A program made the translations under genes and the position numbers. The notes beneath the pieces were generated by a model. The model saw only the letters and a list, made by a program, of their open reading frames with translations, was not told where the DNA came from and did no database searches. This document shows, one piece after another, positions 42,199 to 54,907 of a stretch of 64,000 nucleotides of DNA (its first letter is position 1; every line of letters begins with the position of its first letter). This stretch comes from Novosphingobium pentaromativorans US6-1 (lineage in GTDB: Bacteria; Pseudomonadota; Alphaproteobacteria; Sphingomonadales; Sphingomonadaceae). The stretch is from positions 248,001-312,000 of the forward strand of contig NZ_CP009292.1 in assembly GCF_000767465.1 (NCBI RefSeq), given 5' to 3'.

Positions 42199-42741
42199 TC
42201 TGCCCTCTCCTTTTTCAGTTCCGAAGCGTCTTCCCGCCCGCCATGACAAGGGATCCGGCCCGGAGTCGTACGACTCCTCCAGCACAAGCGACCGTGGTCG
42301 CCTGATCGTGGATGACACTGGGAAAACTGTACCTGCCGAGCCTGACTAGATTCGGCTGATCTTCTGCCCCACCGACACCCTGATCCAATCTCCCACCACC
42401 GAAACTGCACTCAGTGCATATGGCTTAACTGCATCGAGTGCAATAATCAAGCGCCGGCGAGAACCGATGAATCTTTGCGGGACGGACCCAATCGAAGAAT
42501 TCGGTTAAAACCGACGTCGGCAACAATTGCTAGGCACGGAACAAGCGCGTCGAGCAGCCTTGGCATCTCATGACAATAGATCGCTGCAAATGCGCACGTG
42601 CGTCACGATCAATACAGATTCGCTTGACATGCAGGCGATAGCGGCCAGGCCGACGTAGGCTGGAAAATCGACGCCGCCCAACCATACGCGCGGTATGGAT
42701 CGGCAATGCAGCCTTGCGACCTGATCGGTGCGCAGATCGCC
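42199..42741. other. Upstream region with two TGCA-N5-TGCA palindromes
   Basis: This 543-bp interval precedes the minus-strand unit of the membrane protein and ends at the DeoR gene. It has no supported gene. TGCACTCAGTGCA (42406-42418) and TGCATCGAGTGCA (42430-42442) are two similar near-palindromes whose centres are 24 bp apart. They look like a tandem operator about 210 bp before the membrane-protein ATG. Nothing else stands out. Confidence 0.45.
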
Positions 42742-43527
42742 TCAAGCCGTCTGGGCGACGATCAGGCGTACGCCATGCTTATCGAGAATGGAGCACATCT
42801 CGTCCGGAATGCCCGGATCGGTGATGAGTACGTCCACTTCGTCGAGGCCGCACACGATTGCGCCGGAAGAGGAGCGGAACTTGGAACTGTCGACGAGGAG
42901 GATGACCTCTTCGGCGCGGTCGATCAGGCGGCGTTCGGCTGCGATCAGTATGACGTCCGCCTGCATCACGCCTTGCGGTCCGACCGAGGCGGCGCCCATG
43001 AACAGCTTTGGGGCGTAGAACCGCGGCATCGAATCCTCGCCCGCCGGGGCAAGAACGATGTTCTGTTCACGAAACACCGTGCCGGATGGCAACAGGACCC
43101 GGGTTCCGGCCTGCGGAAGCAGCGCGTTGACGATATGCAATGAATTGGTGAGGACCTGGGCGTCCTTGCCATCGAGGTAGGGGCACATCTGAAGCGTTGT
43201 CGTGCCGCCGTCGATCATGATCCCTTCGCCGTGCCCGCACAGGTTTGCCGCGGCATGTCCGATGGCCTGCTTCTGAGGCAGGTTGAGCGAAATTGATTGT
43301 TCGAATGGCGTGCCGGACAACTTAAGCGCACTGCCCTCGCTTTCATCGCCGGGGAGTTTTGCGCCGCCATGGACGCGCACGATGCGTCCTTCTTCCTCAA
43401 GCCGGGTCAGGTCCCGCCGGATGGTTGCAGGCGATGCATCGAGGCAGGACTCAAGCTCGCGATAACTCACGAATCCCGTCGCGCCCAAGGCATTGAGAAT
43501 GAGTTTTTCGCGTTCAGCCGAATGCAT
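42742..43527 (-). CDS. DeoR-family regulator, probable rhamnose regulator
   Basis: The protein has 261 residues from the ATG at 43527, which has AGGGAAA upstream; an ATG at 43560 has no such site. The DeoR helix-turn-helix is REKLILNALGATGFVSYRELESCLDASPATIRRDLTRLEEEGRIVRVHGGA, and the sugar-phosphate domain shows GIMIDGGTTTLQMCPYL, VLTNSLHIVNAL and ILLVDSSKF. DeoR proteins sense phosphorylated sugars. Its place at the end of the divergent rhamnose unit makes it a candidate RhaR-type repressor or activator of the rha promoters. Confidence 0.85.
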   Translation of the reverse strand: MHSAEREKLILNALGATGFVSYRELESCLDASPATIRRDLTRLEEEGRIVRVHGGAKLPGDESEGSALKLSGTPFEQSISLNLPQKQAIGHAAANLCGHGEGIMIDGGTTTLQMCPYLDGKDAQVLTNSLHIVNALLPQAGTRVLLPSGTVFREQNIVLAPAGEDSMPRFYAPKLFMGAASVGPQGVMQADVILIAAERRLIDRAEEVILLVDSSKFRSSSGAIVCGLDEVDVLITDPGIPDEMCSILDKHGVRLIVAQTA

Positions 43528-43614
43528 TGTGTTTCCCTGCGCTTGCCCGTTTGCAGACATTCCGGGGCTCTATCTGAATGGGCGTTACAGGTTGCGCGCC
43601 CCGCTGCGCAACCG

Positions 43615-44778
43615 TCAGTGAGCCGTCACGTTTGCTTCCAGCATATTGCCCAGGCCAATGATCGCTGTTGCCCCGACCAGAAGACCTATGCCGAGCCAAA
43701 CCATTGTCCGGGTGCGCAGGCTTGCCCCTTTCCATTCCTTGAGGGCAAAGCCCCAGAGCGTGGAGAACAGGATGATAGAGGCCATGTGCAAGGTCCAGGA
43801 CGAGAAGCCGTAGCGCCCCATCTGGCTTTCGCCCATGGTGTAGAAGAAGAACTGGAAGTACCATAATGTTCCGCCAAGCGCTGCAAGCAGGTAATTGAGC
43901 AGCAGCGGCACTTTGACCATCTTTTTGCCCTCGGGAGCATGCGGGGTTCCCGCGTCCGGATTGGCAATGGCGTCCGGATTGGCAATGGCGCCCGGATCGG
44001 CAATGGCGCCCGGATCGGCAACAGCACCGAAATATTGCCCGAAGCTGCGATTTTGGCGGATGAGGATGGAGCACCAGATCGCATTTGTGGTCAGACCACC
44101 GGCAAGGACAACGCAAAGGACCGGCAGGCCCTGGTTGAGCGGATCGGTACCGGCGGCAAGCGTCAGGTCGCGGATGGGTTGGCCGGCGTCGAGGCCCCAG
44201 GCAAAGCAACCCGACATCACACCCGAGAAGACGGCGATCAGCAGACCCTTGCGCAAGTCGAACTCGGCGACGCCCTCGCTCGCTTCGCCGCCCAGTTCCG
44301 CATCCTTATTGTGGCCCGCGCGCGCGACGACAACGATGCCGGCAAGTGTGGCGAGGATACCCAGCAGTGTCAGCTGCCCACTGGTACGCGAGGCGATTGC
44401 ATCGAGGGTTCCGTGGAAGATGGGTGGGCCCATCGTCCCGATCACGGTCGTCAGTCCCAGCGCCACTGCCATGCCAAGCGAGAGGCCGAGATAGCGCATG
44501 GTCAGGCCGAACGTCAGGCCACCGAAACCCCACATCGCGCCCCAGAACCAGCACCACCAGAGCGTCTTGCCCGGTGTCTGGACAAGCACTTGGAACAGGT
44601 CGTTGGTGCGCAGGGAAGCGAATAGCCAAGGCGCAACGGCCCAGGAAAAGATCCCCCCTGCCAGCCAGAACACTTCCCAGGACCACAGCCTGATGCGCTT
44701 GTAGGGGACATAGAAGCTGGCCGAGGCAAAGCCGCCAAGCCAGTGGAACACGACGCCAAGCGCCGGATTGCCTCCCAT
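43615..44778 (-). CDS. rhaT: L-rhamnose/proton symporter
   Basis: The protein has 387 residues and ten helices. It starts GVVFHWLGGFASASFYVPYKRIRLWSWEVFWLAGGIFSW, which is the RhaT N-terminal signature, and includes WGAMWGFGGLTFGLTMRYLGLSLGMA and later YFQFFFYTMGESQMGRYGFSSWTLHMA. It imports L-rhamnose with protons across the inner membrane. A loop of about 24 residues near residue 255 is an 18-bp tandem repeat (A-D/N-P-x-A-I units) not expected in the family. The gene lies between lldD and the DeoR gene in the same direction. Confidence 0.92.
   Translation of the reverse strand: MGGNPALGVVFHWLGGFASASFYVPYKRIRLWSWEVFWLAGGIFSWAVAPWLFASLRTNDLFQVLVQTPGKTLWWCWFWGAMWGFGGLTFGLTMRYLGLSLGMAVALGLTTVIGTMGPPIFHGTLDAIASRTSGQLTLLGILATLAGIVVVARAGHNKDAELGGEASEGVAEFDLRKGLLIAVFSGVMSGCFAWGLDAGQPIRDLTLAAGTDPLNQGLPVLCVVLAGGLTTNAIWCSILIRQNRSFGQYFGAVADPGAIADPGAIANPDAIANPDAGTPHAPEGKKMVKVPLLLNYLLAALGGTLWYFQFFFYTMGESQMGRYGFSSWTLHMASIILFSTLWGFALKEWKGASLRTRTMVWLGIGLLVGATAIIGLGNMLEANVTAH
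43954..44025. repeat. Four-copy 18-bp tandem repeat inside rhaT
   Basis: Four 18-bp units occupy 43954-43971, 43972-43989, 43990-44007 and 44008-44025. Units 1 and 2 are identical; units 3 and 4 differ from them at a few bases. They keep the rhaT frame and encode a repeated hexapeptide around A-D/N-P in a predicted cytoplasmic loop. This is a minisatellite within a gene, capable of copy-number change without a frameshift. Confidence 0.9.
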
Positions 44779-44801
44779 CAGATTCGATCCCTTTCGCTCA
44801 T

Positions 44802-45941
44802 TTATGCGAGAACGCTGCCGTCGATCTCTGCAATCTTTGTCGTTCCGGTCAGCGCCATGGCGACGCGCATTTCAGCTTCGATCAAGCCCAGCATCTTGGT
44901 GATCCCTGCCTGGCCGCCTGCAGCGAGAGCCCAGGCCCATGCGCGCCCGAGCAGCACGCCTTTTGCGCCCAGCGCCAGCATGCGAACGACGTCGAGGCCC
45001 GACCGTATGCCGCCGTCCGCAAGCACGGTCAGGCGGTCGCCGACGGACTCTGCGATCGGGGGCAGGGCTCGCGCGCTTGAAAGCACGCCGTCCAGCTGTC
45101 GGCCGCCGTGGTTGGAAACGACGATGCCGTCGGCCCCCAGCTCTGCCGCTTCGCGCGCGTCCTCGGGATCGAGAATGCCCTTGATGACCAGCGGCCCCTT
45201 CCATTCGGATCGAATGAAATCGAGGTCGCGCCAGTTGATCGAAGGGTCGAAGTTGGCGCGCATCCAGGCGAAGAAATCCTCGATGCCGGTCTTGCCCTGC
45301 AGGACGGGCGCGACATTGCCCAGGGTATGGGGGCGGCCCCGGAGGCCGACATCCCAGGCCCAGCCTGGTCGCGCCAAGGCCTGAGCCGCGCGCCATGTCG
45401 CGCCCTTGAGGCCCGATGCTCCGGCCAGCCCTGTATGATAGTCGCGATATCGGCTGCCAGGTACCGGCATGTCGACGGTAAAGACCAGTGTCGAACAGCC
45501 TGCTGCCACGGCCTGCGCCAACAGGTCCTTCATGAACGCCCGGTCGCGAATCATGTACAGCTGGAACCAGAACGGCTTGCTGGCGGCCGCTGCGACTTCA
45601 ACCAGCGGACAGGCACCGACGGTCGAGAGGGTGAAGGGAACGCCGGCCTTTTCGGCCGCGCGTACGGCTTGGCATTCCCCGCGCCGGGCATTGAGGCCGG
45701 CAAGGCCGATGGGCGCAAGGGCAAGCGGCAAAGCCAGTTTCTGGCCGAACAGCTCGGTCGACAGGTCGAGCCGCGAAACATCGCGCATCACGCGCTGGCG
45801 CAGGGCCAATCCGGCCAGATCCTCGACGTTCCGGCGCAAGGTCGCTTCGGCATAGGAGCCGCCTTCAATGTATTCGAACAGGAAGCGGGGCAGGCGCCGC
45901 CTTGCCGCTTCGCGAAAGTCGGGAACCGATGCGACGATCAT
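44802..45941 (-). CDS. lldD: L-lactate dehydrogenase (FMN-dependent)
   Basis: The protein has 379 residues of the alpha-hydroxy-acid oxidase family. Landmarks are [69 protein letters not shown] and the active-site [10 protein letters not shown] with the catalytic His and Arg. [21 protein letters not shown] binds FMN. The enzyme passes electrons from L-lactate to the quinone pool at the membrane, giving pyruvate. In this locus it takes the L-lactate made by the RhaD fusion. Its start overlaps the rhaK stop (ATGA). Confidence 0.92.
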   Translation of the reverse strand: MIVASVPDFREAARRRLPRFLFEYIEGGSYAEATLRRNVEDLAGLALRQRVMRDVSRLDLSTELFGQKLALPLALAPIGLAGLNARRGECQAVRAAEKAGVPFTLSTVGACPLVEVAAAASKPFWFQLYMIRDRAFMKDLLAQAVAAGCSTLVFTVDMPVPGSRYRDYHTGLAGASGLKGATWRAAQALARPGWAWDVGLRGRPHTLGNVAPVLQGKTGIEDFFAWMRANFDPSINWRDLDFIRSEWKGPLVIKGILDPEDAREAAELGADGIVVSNHGGRQLDGVLSSARALPPIAESVGDRLTVLADGGIRSGLDVVRMLALGAKGVLLGRAWAWALAAGGQAGITKMLGLIEAEMRVAMALTGTTKIAEIDGSVLA

Positions 45942-47356
45942 GCTTCACCCCTTGCCACTGCTGCGCGCCATTTTGCCCGGTACGATTGCAGGTCTCCTTC
46001 GAGAGGTTCAACCCGGCACAGCCCTGCGGCCGGCTTGAGCAGGGGATTGATCAAACGCAGCGCTCCGAAAGAGACATCGTTGTGCGCATTGGCGACGAAC
46101 ACTTCGGTATCGGGCCGCAGTGCCGCAAGCGCCCGTACGAAGACTTCCGCCTCGGCAAAGCGTCCTTCGATGAGAAGTCGGTTCTTCGACCCGATGAGAT
46201 CGAGCGAAGTGTCGGCCACGAGGGCTGCATAAAGGCAGATGGCCGCGCGGCGTGCGTACCAGGTGCCTGCCCATTCGACCGGAGCATTGAGCCAGCAGGC
46301 CTTGCCGCGCGGGAAGGGGCCGAATCCCGGAGTGAGCGTAGGCATCATCACGGTTCCGCGCTCGAGCAGCGCAGGCACGGCTTCCATGAGTTTGCATTGA
46401 TCGGGCTTGATATCCACCCTGCGCGTGTCGAGCTGGATGACGGTCTCGATCTCGCGCCCGCCCATGAAGCGGGCTGAAGGTACAGGCCAGCCATAGGCGT
46501 CGACATTGACCAGCGTGTCGCGCGCTTCGGACAGGGACGCGATCGATACGGTTTCGGCGGCCAGGCGCATCGCGATGAACCAGGTGCCGGTCGACAGGAT
46601 CGTGGCTTCCTGCCGGGCGATCTGGGGGAAGCCGCGGGCGGCGAGCAGGGCGGCATTGGAATCGTGCAGGCCGGCATGGACCTGGATGCCCGCTGCCAGC
46701 CCCGTTTCGATGGCAAGGTCGGCGCGTAGCGGTCCGACCACCTGGCTGGCCTTGACCACCGGCGCGAATCGCTGCGCCCAGCCCATGCGTTCGGCCATGG
46801 GAGAGAAGCGCGCGTCGCTGGGGCACCACAAGTCGGTGTGGCAGCCAAGGCTGGTCACTTCGCTGACCGCCTTGCCCGTCAGGAACCAGGCCCAGTATTG
46901 CGACCAGGGAACAAGCGTCGCTCCCGCCATTTCCTGAGGGTAGAGGCGCGACATCCAGTAGACCTGCGCGCCGAGATTGAGGCCGTCAGGCAGGGCGGGG
47001 CTGCCGGTCAGCGCGAAGGAATCGCGCTCGCGGCGGTAGTCCTCCATCACCTCCTGCGGGATCGGCTGCTCATAGTCGAGCGGAGGGAACAGGGCTCCTT
47101 CGCTGCCCAGCGCAACGAAGGCGGCGCCATGGGCGACCGGGATGATCGCTTCGACGGGATGGGCGGAGAATGCCGCGAGCGTCGCCTTGAGCCATGCCGC
47201 AATCCGCGCGGCATCCAGACGGCGCAAGCCGGCATCCTCGCACGGGGCATTCGGGCGAACCTGCCGATCCAGCATTCGACCCTCGCGAGTCCACAAGGTA
47301 ACCTTGCTGAGCGTCTTGCCGATATCGACGACGATGTAGGAACCGGTACCTGACAT
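45938..47356 (-). CDS. rhaK: FGGY-family carbohydrate kinase, probable L-rhamnulokinase
   Basis: The protein has 472 residues from the ATG at 47356, with GGGAG upstream. The ATPase start is [20 protein letters not shown], a D-x-G-x-T/K variant, and the second lobe carries [17 protein letters not shown] and [11 protein letters not shown], the G-x-H-D and S-T-G-T-W motifs of FGGY kinases. It phosphorylates L-rhamnulose at O1, judged by the neighbours. It is the first gene of the minus-strand half of the divergent locus and couples to lldD by a 4-bp overlap. Confidence 0.82.
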   Translation of the reverse strand: MSGTGSYIVVDIGKTLSKVTLWTREGRMLDRQVRPNAPCEDAGLRRLDAARIAAWLKATLAAFSAHPVEAIIPVAHGAAFVALGSEGALFPPLDYEQPIPQEVMEDYRRERDSFALTGSPALPDGLNLGAQVYWMSRLYPQEMAGATLVPWSQYWAWFLTGKAVSEVTSLGCHTDLWCPSDARFSPMAERMGWAQRFAPVVKASQVVGPLRADLAIETGLAAGIQVHAGLHDSNAALLAARGFPQIARQEATILSTGTWFIAMRLAAETVSIASLSEARDTLVNVDAYGWPVPSARFMGGREIETVIQLDTRRVDIKPDQCKLMEAVPALLERGTVMMPTLTPGFGPFPRGKACWLNAPVEWAGTWYARRAAICLYAALVADTSLDLIGSKNRLLIEGRFAEAEVFVRALAALRPDTEVFVANAHNDVSFGALRLINPLLKPAAGLCRVEPLEGDLQSYRAKWRAAVARGEA

Positions 47357-47445
47357 GCTCTCCCTTGTGAGCATTTTGATTGAATATGATTGGTTTCTAT
47401 CGAATCAGATTGATAGTGGGAAGAGGCAATGTTAAGCGGGGCGCC
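47357..47445. promoter_or_regulatory. Divergent rha promoter with phased GATTG repeats
   Basis: The 89-bp interval between rhaK and rhaD contains GATTG at 47378-47382, 47388-47392 and 47408-47412, spaced by 10 and 20 bp, that is, one and two helical turns. An imperfect palindrome CTATCGAATCAGATTGATAG spans 47397-47416. DeoR-family regulators commonly bind helically phased direct repeats, so this is the likely operator of the rhamnose regulator. Confidence 0.5.
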
Positions 47446-49566
47446 ATGAATACGATCACCGCGCCATCGCCTCTAGCCGCAATTCCTTTTGCTGTCCCGG
47501 AAAGCCGCTGGGACGAAGCGGTCGCGGCATCGCTTACTCCGGAAGAGCTTCTGCTCTACCGCTCCAACCTTCTCGGTTCGGATCTCACCGTTACCAATTT
47601 TGGCGGCGGCAATACCTCGGCCAAGCTGGTCGAGGTCGATCCGATCACGGGCGAGCAGGTCGAAATACTCTGGGTCAAGGGTTCGGGCGGCGATATCGGT
47701 TCGATGAAGCTCGACGGTTTCGCGACGCTCTATCAGGAAAAGCTGCTCAGCCTCGAAAAGCACTATGGCGGGCCGGACGATGACGACAAGATGGTCGGCT
47801 ACCTGCCTCACTGCACCTTCAATCTCAATTCGCGCGCGGCTTCGATCGATACGCCTTTGCATTCGCTGCTGCCTTTTGCGCACGTTGATCACGTTCACCC
47901 GGATGCGATCATTGCGCTGGCGGCCTCTTCGGGGGGAGAGGCCGTCACCATGGAAATATGGGGCGGCAAGATCGGCTGGTTGCCCTGGAAGCGTCCGGGC
48001 TACACGCTTGGCGTGCAACTGCGCGATTTCGTCAAGGCTAACCCGCAGGTCGAAGGCGTGATGCTGGCCGGCCACGGGATCATCTGCTGGGCCGACAGCG
48101 CCCGGGCCTGTTACGAGCATACCGTCTCGCTCATCGCCGATGCGGCCAAGTACCTCAATTCCAGGCTTGCTGAAAAACCGGCTTTAGGCGGCGCCTCCGC
48201 TACTCTCTTCTCCTCGGCGGAACGCGCGGCCATGGCCGCCGACCTTATGCCTCGCCTGCGCGGTCTGATGATCGGGGCGCGGCGTAAGGTCGGCCATTTT
48301 TCGGATGATGCCGAAGCGCTGGAATTCGTGAACTCGGTCGATTTCGAGCGCTTGGCTGCGCTCGGCACTTCGTGCCCGGACCATTTCCTGCGTACCAAGA
48401 TCGCGCCGCTCACGCTCGATCCCGCACGCCTTCAGGACGATGCGTACCTGGCCGGGAAGGTCGCCGACTACCGTGAACTCTACGCCGCCTATTACGAGCG
48501 CTGCAAGCGTTCCAATTCGCCGGCGATGCGCGATTCCAACCCGGTTGTCGTCTTGGTCCCGGGCCTTGGCCGCATCACGTTCGCCACCGACAAGACTACC
48601 GCCCGTCTCGCTGGTGAGTTTTATGGCAACGCCATCAACGTCATGCGCGGAGCCGAGGCGATTGGCGATTACATCGCGCTCGACGAGCAGGAAGCCTTCG
48701 ACATCGAATACTGGCTGCTCGAGGAAGCCAAGCTGCAGCGCATGCCTGCACCCAAGTCGCTGGTCGGCCGCATCGCTCTGGTCACAGGAGGTGCCGGCGG
48801 CATCGGAGCAGCCACGGCGGCGCGCCTGATGGCGGACGGGGCCTGCGTGATGCTGGCTGACCGTGACGAACAGGCTGTTGGTGAAGTGCGCGAAGGTTTT
48901 GCCCGCCAGTTCGGCAGCGATATCGTTCGCTCCGTTGTTTGCGACGTGACGGATGAAGCGCAGGTAAGCGAGGCGTTCGCTGCATGTGCCCGCGAATTCG
49001 GCGGACTCGATATTCTTGTCGCCAATGCCGGCATTGCATCCTCGGCCCCGATCGAGGAAACGACCATCGCTTTGTGGAACCGCAATTACGACGTCCTGGC
49101 CCAGGGCTATTTCCTGAGCTCGCGCGCCGCTTGGCCGCTGTTGAAGGGCATGAAGGAGCAGGGCGGTTCTTCGGTCGTGTTCATCGGTTCGAAGAACGGT
49201 GTGGCTGCTGCCACCAATGCCAGTGCCTATGCTTCGGCGAAGGCAGCCGCCAACCACCTGGCCCGCTGCCTGGCTCTGGAAGGCGCGTCGCACGGGATTC
49301 GCGTCAATGTGGTGAATCCCGACGCGGTGATCCAGGGGAGCCGGATCTGGGACGGCGACTGGCGCAAGGAGCGCGCAGGCGCCCATGGTATCGACGCGGG
49401 CAAGGAACTTGAGGAACATTACCGCCAGCGCTCGATGCTCAAGCGCGATGTCCTGCCTTCGGACATTGCCGAAGCCGTCTATTTCCTCGCCAGCGACATG
49501 TCGGCAAAGTCGACCGGAAACATGATCAATGTCGACGCGGGTAACGCACAGGCGTTTACGCGATGA
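47446..49566 (+). CDS. rhaD: Bifunctional rhamnulose-1-phosphate aldolase/lactaldehyde dehydrogenase
   Basis: The protein has 706 residues from the ATG at 47446; an in-frame upstream ATG at 47380 is inside the promoter. The aldolase half (about 30-420) shows NFGGGNTSAKLVEVDP, VKGSGGDIGSMKLDGFATL, FAHVDHVHPDAI and MLAGHGIICWADSA, with the metal-binding histidines. The C-terminal half (about 440-706) is a short-chain dehydrogenase: ALVTGGAGGIGAATA, VANAGIASSAPIE, IGSKNGVAAATNASAYASAKAA and VNPDAVIQGS. It splits rhamnulose-1-phosphate and oxidises the lactaldehyde to L-lactate. Confidence 0.95.
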   Translation: MNTITAPSPLAAIPFAVPESRWDEAVAASLTPEELLLYRSNLLGSDLTVTNFGGGNTSAKLVEVDPITGEQVEILWVKGSGGDIGSMKLDGFATLYQEKLLSLEKHYGGPDDDDKMVGYLPHCTFNLNSRAASIDTPLHSLLPFAHVDHVHPDAIIALAASSGGEAVTMEIWGGKIGWLPWKRPGYTLGVQLRDFVKANPQVEGVMLAGHGIICWADSARACYEHTVSLIADAAKYLNSRLAEKPALGGASATLFSSAERAAMAADLMPRLRGLMIGARRKVGHFSDDAEALEFVNSVDFERLAALGTSCPDHFLRTKIAPLTLDPARLQDDAYLAGKVADYRELYAAYYERCKRSNSPAMRDSNPVVVLVPGLGRITFATDKTTARLAGEFYGNAINVMRGAEAIGDYIALDEQEAFDIEYWLLEEAKLQRMPAPKSLVGRIALVTGGAGGIGAATAARLMADGACVMLADRDEQAVGEVREGFARQFGSDIVRSVVCDVTDEAQVSEAFAACAREFGGLDILVANAGIASSAPIEETTIALWNRNYDVLAQGYFLSSRAAWPLLKGMKEQGGSSVVFIGSKNGVAAATNASAYASAKAAANHLARCLALEGASHGIRVNVVNPDAVIQGSRIWDGDWRKERAGAHGIDAGKELEEHYRQRSMLKRDVLPSDIAEAVYFLASDMSAKSTGNMINVDAGNAQAFTR

Positions 49567-49595
49567 CTTAAGTCTTATCGGGAGAGGAAGATCAT

Positions 49596-49694
49596 ATGTC
49601 CGGACGTTACCTGATGACGGCTGCGCTGCTGGCGGCCACTTGCCTGACCACCCCGGCTTCGGCCTGGGGCCGCCGGGGACCACCACTGGACTGA
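49596..49694 (+). CDS. Short secreted-peptide-like frame between rhaD and rhaI
   Basis: A 32-residue frame starts with a good GGGAGAGGAAG ribosome-binding site and reads like a signal peptide (YLMTAALLAATCLTTPASA) plus a short tail WGRRGPPLD. It could be a small exported peptide, or the start of a secreted protein that lost the rest of its gene. I recognise no family. It lies in the 189-bp gap between rhaD and rhaI, which otherwise has no gene. Confidence 0.35.
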   Translation: MSGRYLMTAALLAATCLTTPASAWGRRGPPLD

Positions 49695-49755
49695 TGATGG
49701 ATGAGTTCCTTGCATGGATCGACATGCGGGGACTTTTAATAGCGAAGGCACAACC

Positions 49756-51045
49756 ATGAACATGCCCCTTTCCGCCGAACTGATCGCCGAGGCCAATACG
49801 CGCGACCTTGAAGCGCTGGAGGACGATTACGCGAGCCTCGGACGCAAGCTTGAGCGGGCCGGCATCGCCATCGATGCGATCAAGGAGCGGGTTGCCGACT
49901 TTTCCCTTGCCGTGCCGACCTGGGGAGCGGGGCGTGGCGGCACGCGCTTCGCCAAGTTCCCCATTGCCGGCGAGCCGACCAACATCCACGAGAAGCTCGA
50001 GGACTGTGCAGTCATAAGCCAGCTTTCGCGCCTGACTCCGCGTGTCTCGCCGCATTTCCCATGGGACAAGGTGTCCGACTACGGCGCGCTGCGCGAAGAG
50101 GCGGCGAGCCTTGGCCTGGGCTTCGATGCGGTGAATTCGAATACCTTCCAGGACCAGCCCGGCCAGGCAAAGAGTTACGCAACCGGCTCGCTCTCCTCGA
50201 CGGTTGCCGCAACGCGCCAGCAGGCTGTCGAGCATAACGTAGAATGCATCGAGATCGGCCGCCAGCTCGGCTCTACCGATCTAACCGTCTGGGTCGGCGA
50301 CGGCACCAATTTCCCCGGACAGCAGGATCTGGCGCGCAGTCTCGACCGCTACCTCGACGCGGCAGCGCAGGTCTATGCCGCACTGCCCGATGACTGGCGG
50401 ATGCTGCTTGAACACAAGATGTTCGAGCCGGCATTCTATTCGACCGTGATCAGCGACTGGGGCTCCTCGATACTTGCCGCGCAGGAGCTGGGCCCCAAGG
50501 CCAAGTGTCTTGTCGACCTGGGCCATCACGCGCCCAACGTGAACATCGAGCAGATCGTTGCCCGCCTGCACCGCTTCGGAAAGCTGGGCGGTTTCCATTT
50601 CAACGACAGCAAGTATGGGGACGACGACCTCGATTCCGGATCGATCAATCCGCACCAGCTGTTCCTCGTCTTCAACGAGCTGGTCGAAGCCGAACTGAAC
50701 CCGCGAGAGGGCTTCAATCCCAACTACATGATCGATCAGTCCCACAACGTGACCGATCCGATTGAATCCATGCTGTCCTCGGCCGAGACGATAGGTGCAT
50801 GCTTCGCCAAGGCACTGCTGGTCGATCGCGAGGCGCTGCACATGGCGCAGGAAGCCAATGACACGATGATGGCCTTCCAGGCCCTGCGCCGGGCTTATAA
50901 CGTGGATGTTTCGCCGATCCTGGCCATGGCGAGACACGAAAACGGCGGGGCGATCGACATGCTGGGCACTTATCGCGAAAGCCGGTGGCGCGACCGCAAG
51001 GCGCAGGAGCGCAAGGCCGTGGGACTGGGCGCTGGGATCGTCTGA
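49756..51045 (+). CDS. rhaI: L-rhamnose isomerase (catabolic type)
   Basis: The protein has 429 residues from the ATG at 49756. The motifs are VPTWGAGRGGTRFAKFPIAGEP, FDAVNSNTFQDQPGQAKSYATGSLS, VWVGDGTNFPGQQDLARSLDRY, LLEHKMFEPAFYSTVISDWG and VDLGHHAPNVNIEQIVARL, with the metal-binding Glu, Asp and His of xylose-isomerase-like barrels. GFHFNDSKYGDDDLDSGSINPHQLF follows. These match the RhaI-type isomerases of alphaproteobacteria and pseudomonads. It converts L-rhamnose to L-rhamnulose. It is the second enzyme gene of the plus-strand half of the locus. Confidence 0.92.
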   Translation: MNMPLSAELIAEANTRDLEALEDDYASLGRKLERAGIAIDAIKERVADFSLAVPTWGAGRGGTRFAKFPIAGEPTNIHEKLEDCAVISQLSRLTPRVSPHFPWDKVSDYGALREEAASLGLGFDAVNSNTFQDQPGQAKSYATGSLSSTVAATRQQAVEHNVECIEIGRQLGSTDLTVWVGDGTNFPGQQDLARSLDRYLDAAAQVYAALPDDWRMLLEHKMFEPAFYSTVISDWGSSILAAQELGPKAKCLVDLGHHAPNVNIEQIVARLHRFGKLGGFHFNDSKYGDDDLDSGSINPHQLFLVFNELVEAELNPREGFNPNYMIDQSHNVTDPIESMLSSAETIGACFAKALLVDREALHMAQEANDTMMAFQALRRAYNVDVSPILAMARHENGGAIDMLGTYRESRWRDRKAQERKAVGLGAGIV

Positions 51046-51132
51046 TCCGGTCCATCGGTCCCAGGTTTCGGGCTTTGCATGTCCGGGGTTTATTTCATAA
51101 CTGCTTTACAAGACGGATAAACGGGAGACTTC

Positions 51133-54573
<3,441 letters not shown>

Positions 54574-54907
54574 AACGCGCGCGCTTGCCAAGGCACCACG
54601 TGCGGATCAAGACTTGAGGGATGGTAATGACATCCCCTGAGCCTGCGCTGCCCCCGCACCGGCGGCAGATCGATCTGCGCGCCGTCCTTACCTTCAGGGC
54701 GGTGCGCTCTACAAGGCGCCCGCCGACCTGGAAGCCGTAGGCTGACACGAAGACCATTGATGGCGTAATCGTGGGGTGCGGTCCATCTCGATCACGAGAT
54801 GATGTGGCTGTTCCAGTCTGCTCGCCTTCTTTACCGACATTGCCTGAGGGATCGGACATTGCCCATCAGTCCTCCCCTCAACCGTCGCAGCCTGCTTGCC
54901 GCAAGTG
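54574..54907. other. Non-coding interval of 334 bp
   Basis: This gap lies between the convergent rhamnosidase and AraC-type genes. Frames here run into stops and show no domain; no clear terminator hairpin was found. Confidence 0.4.

Noticed and set aside
43954..44025. Repeat block considered as a CRISPR array.
   Set aside because: The 18-bp units are contiguous without spacers and keep a coding frame, so it is a coding minisatellite.
48184..50235. Minus-strand frame of about 680 residues across rhaD and rhaI.
   Set aside because: It spans two certain genes on the other strand and has no family motif.
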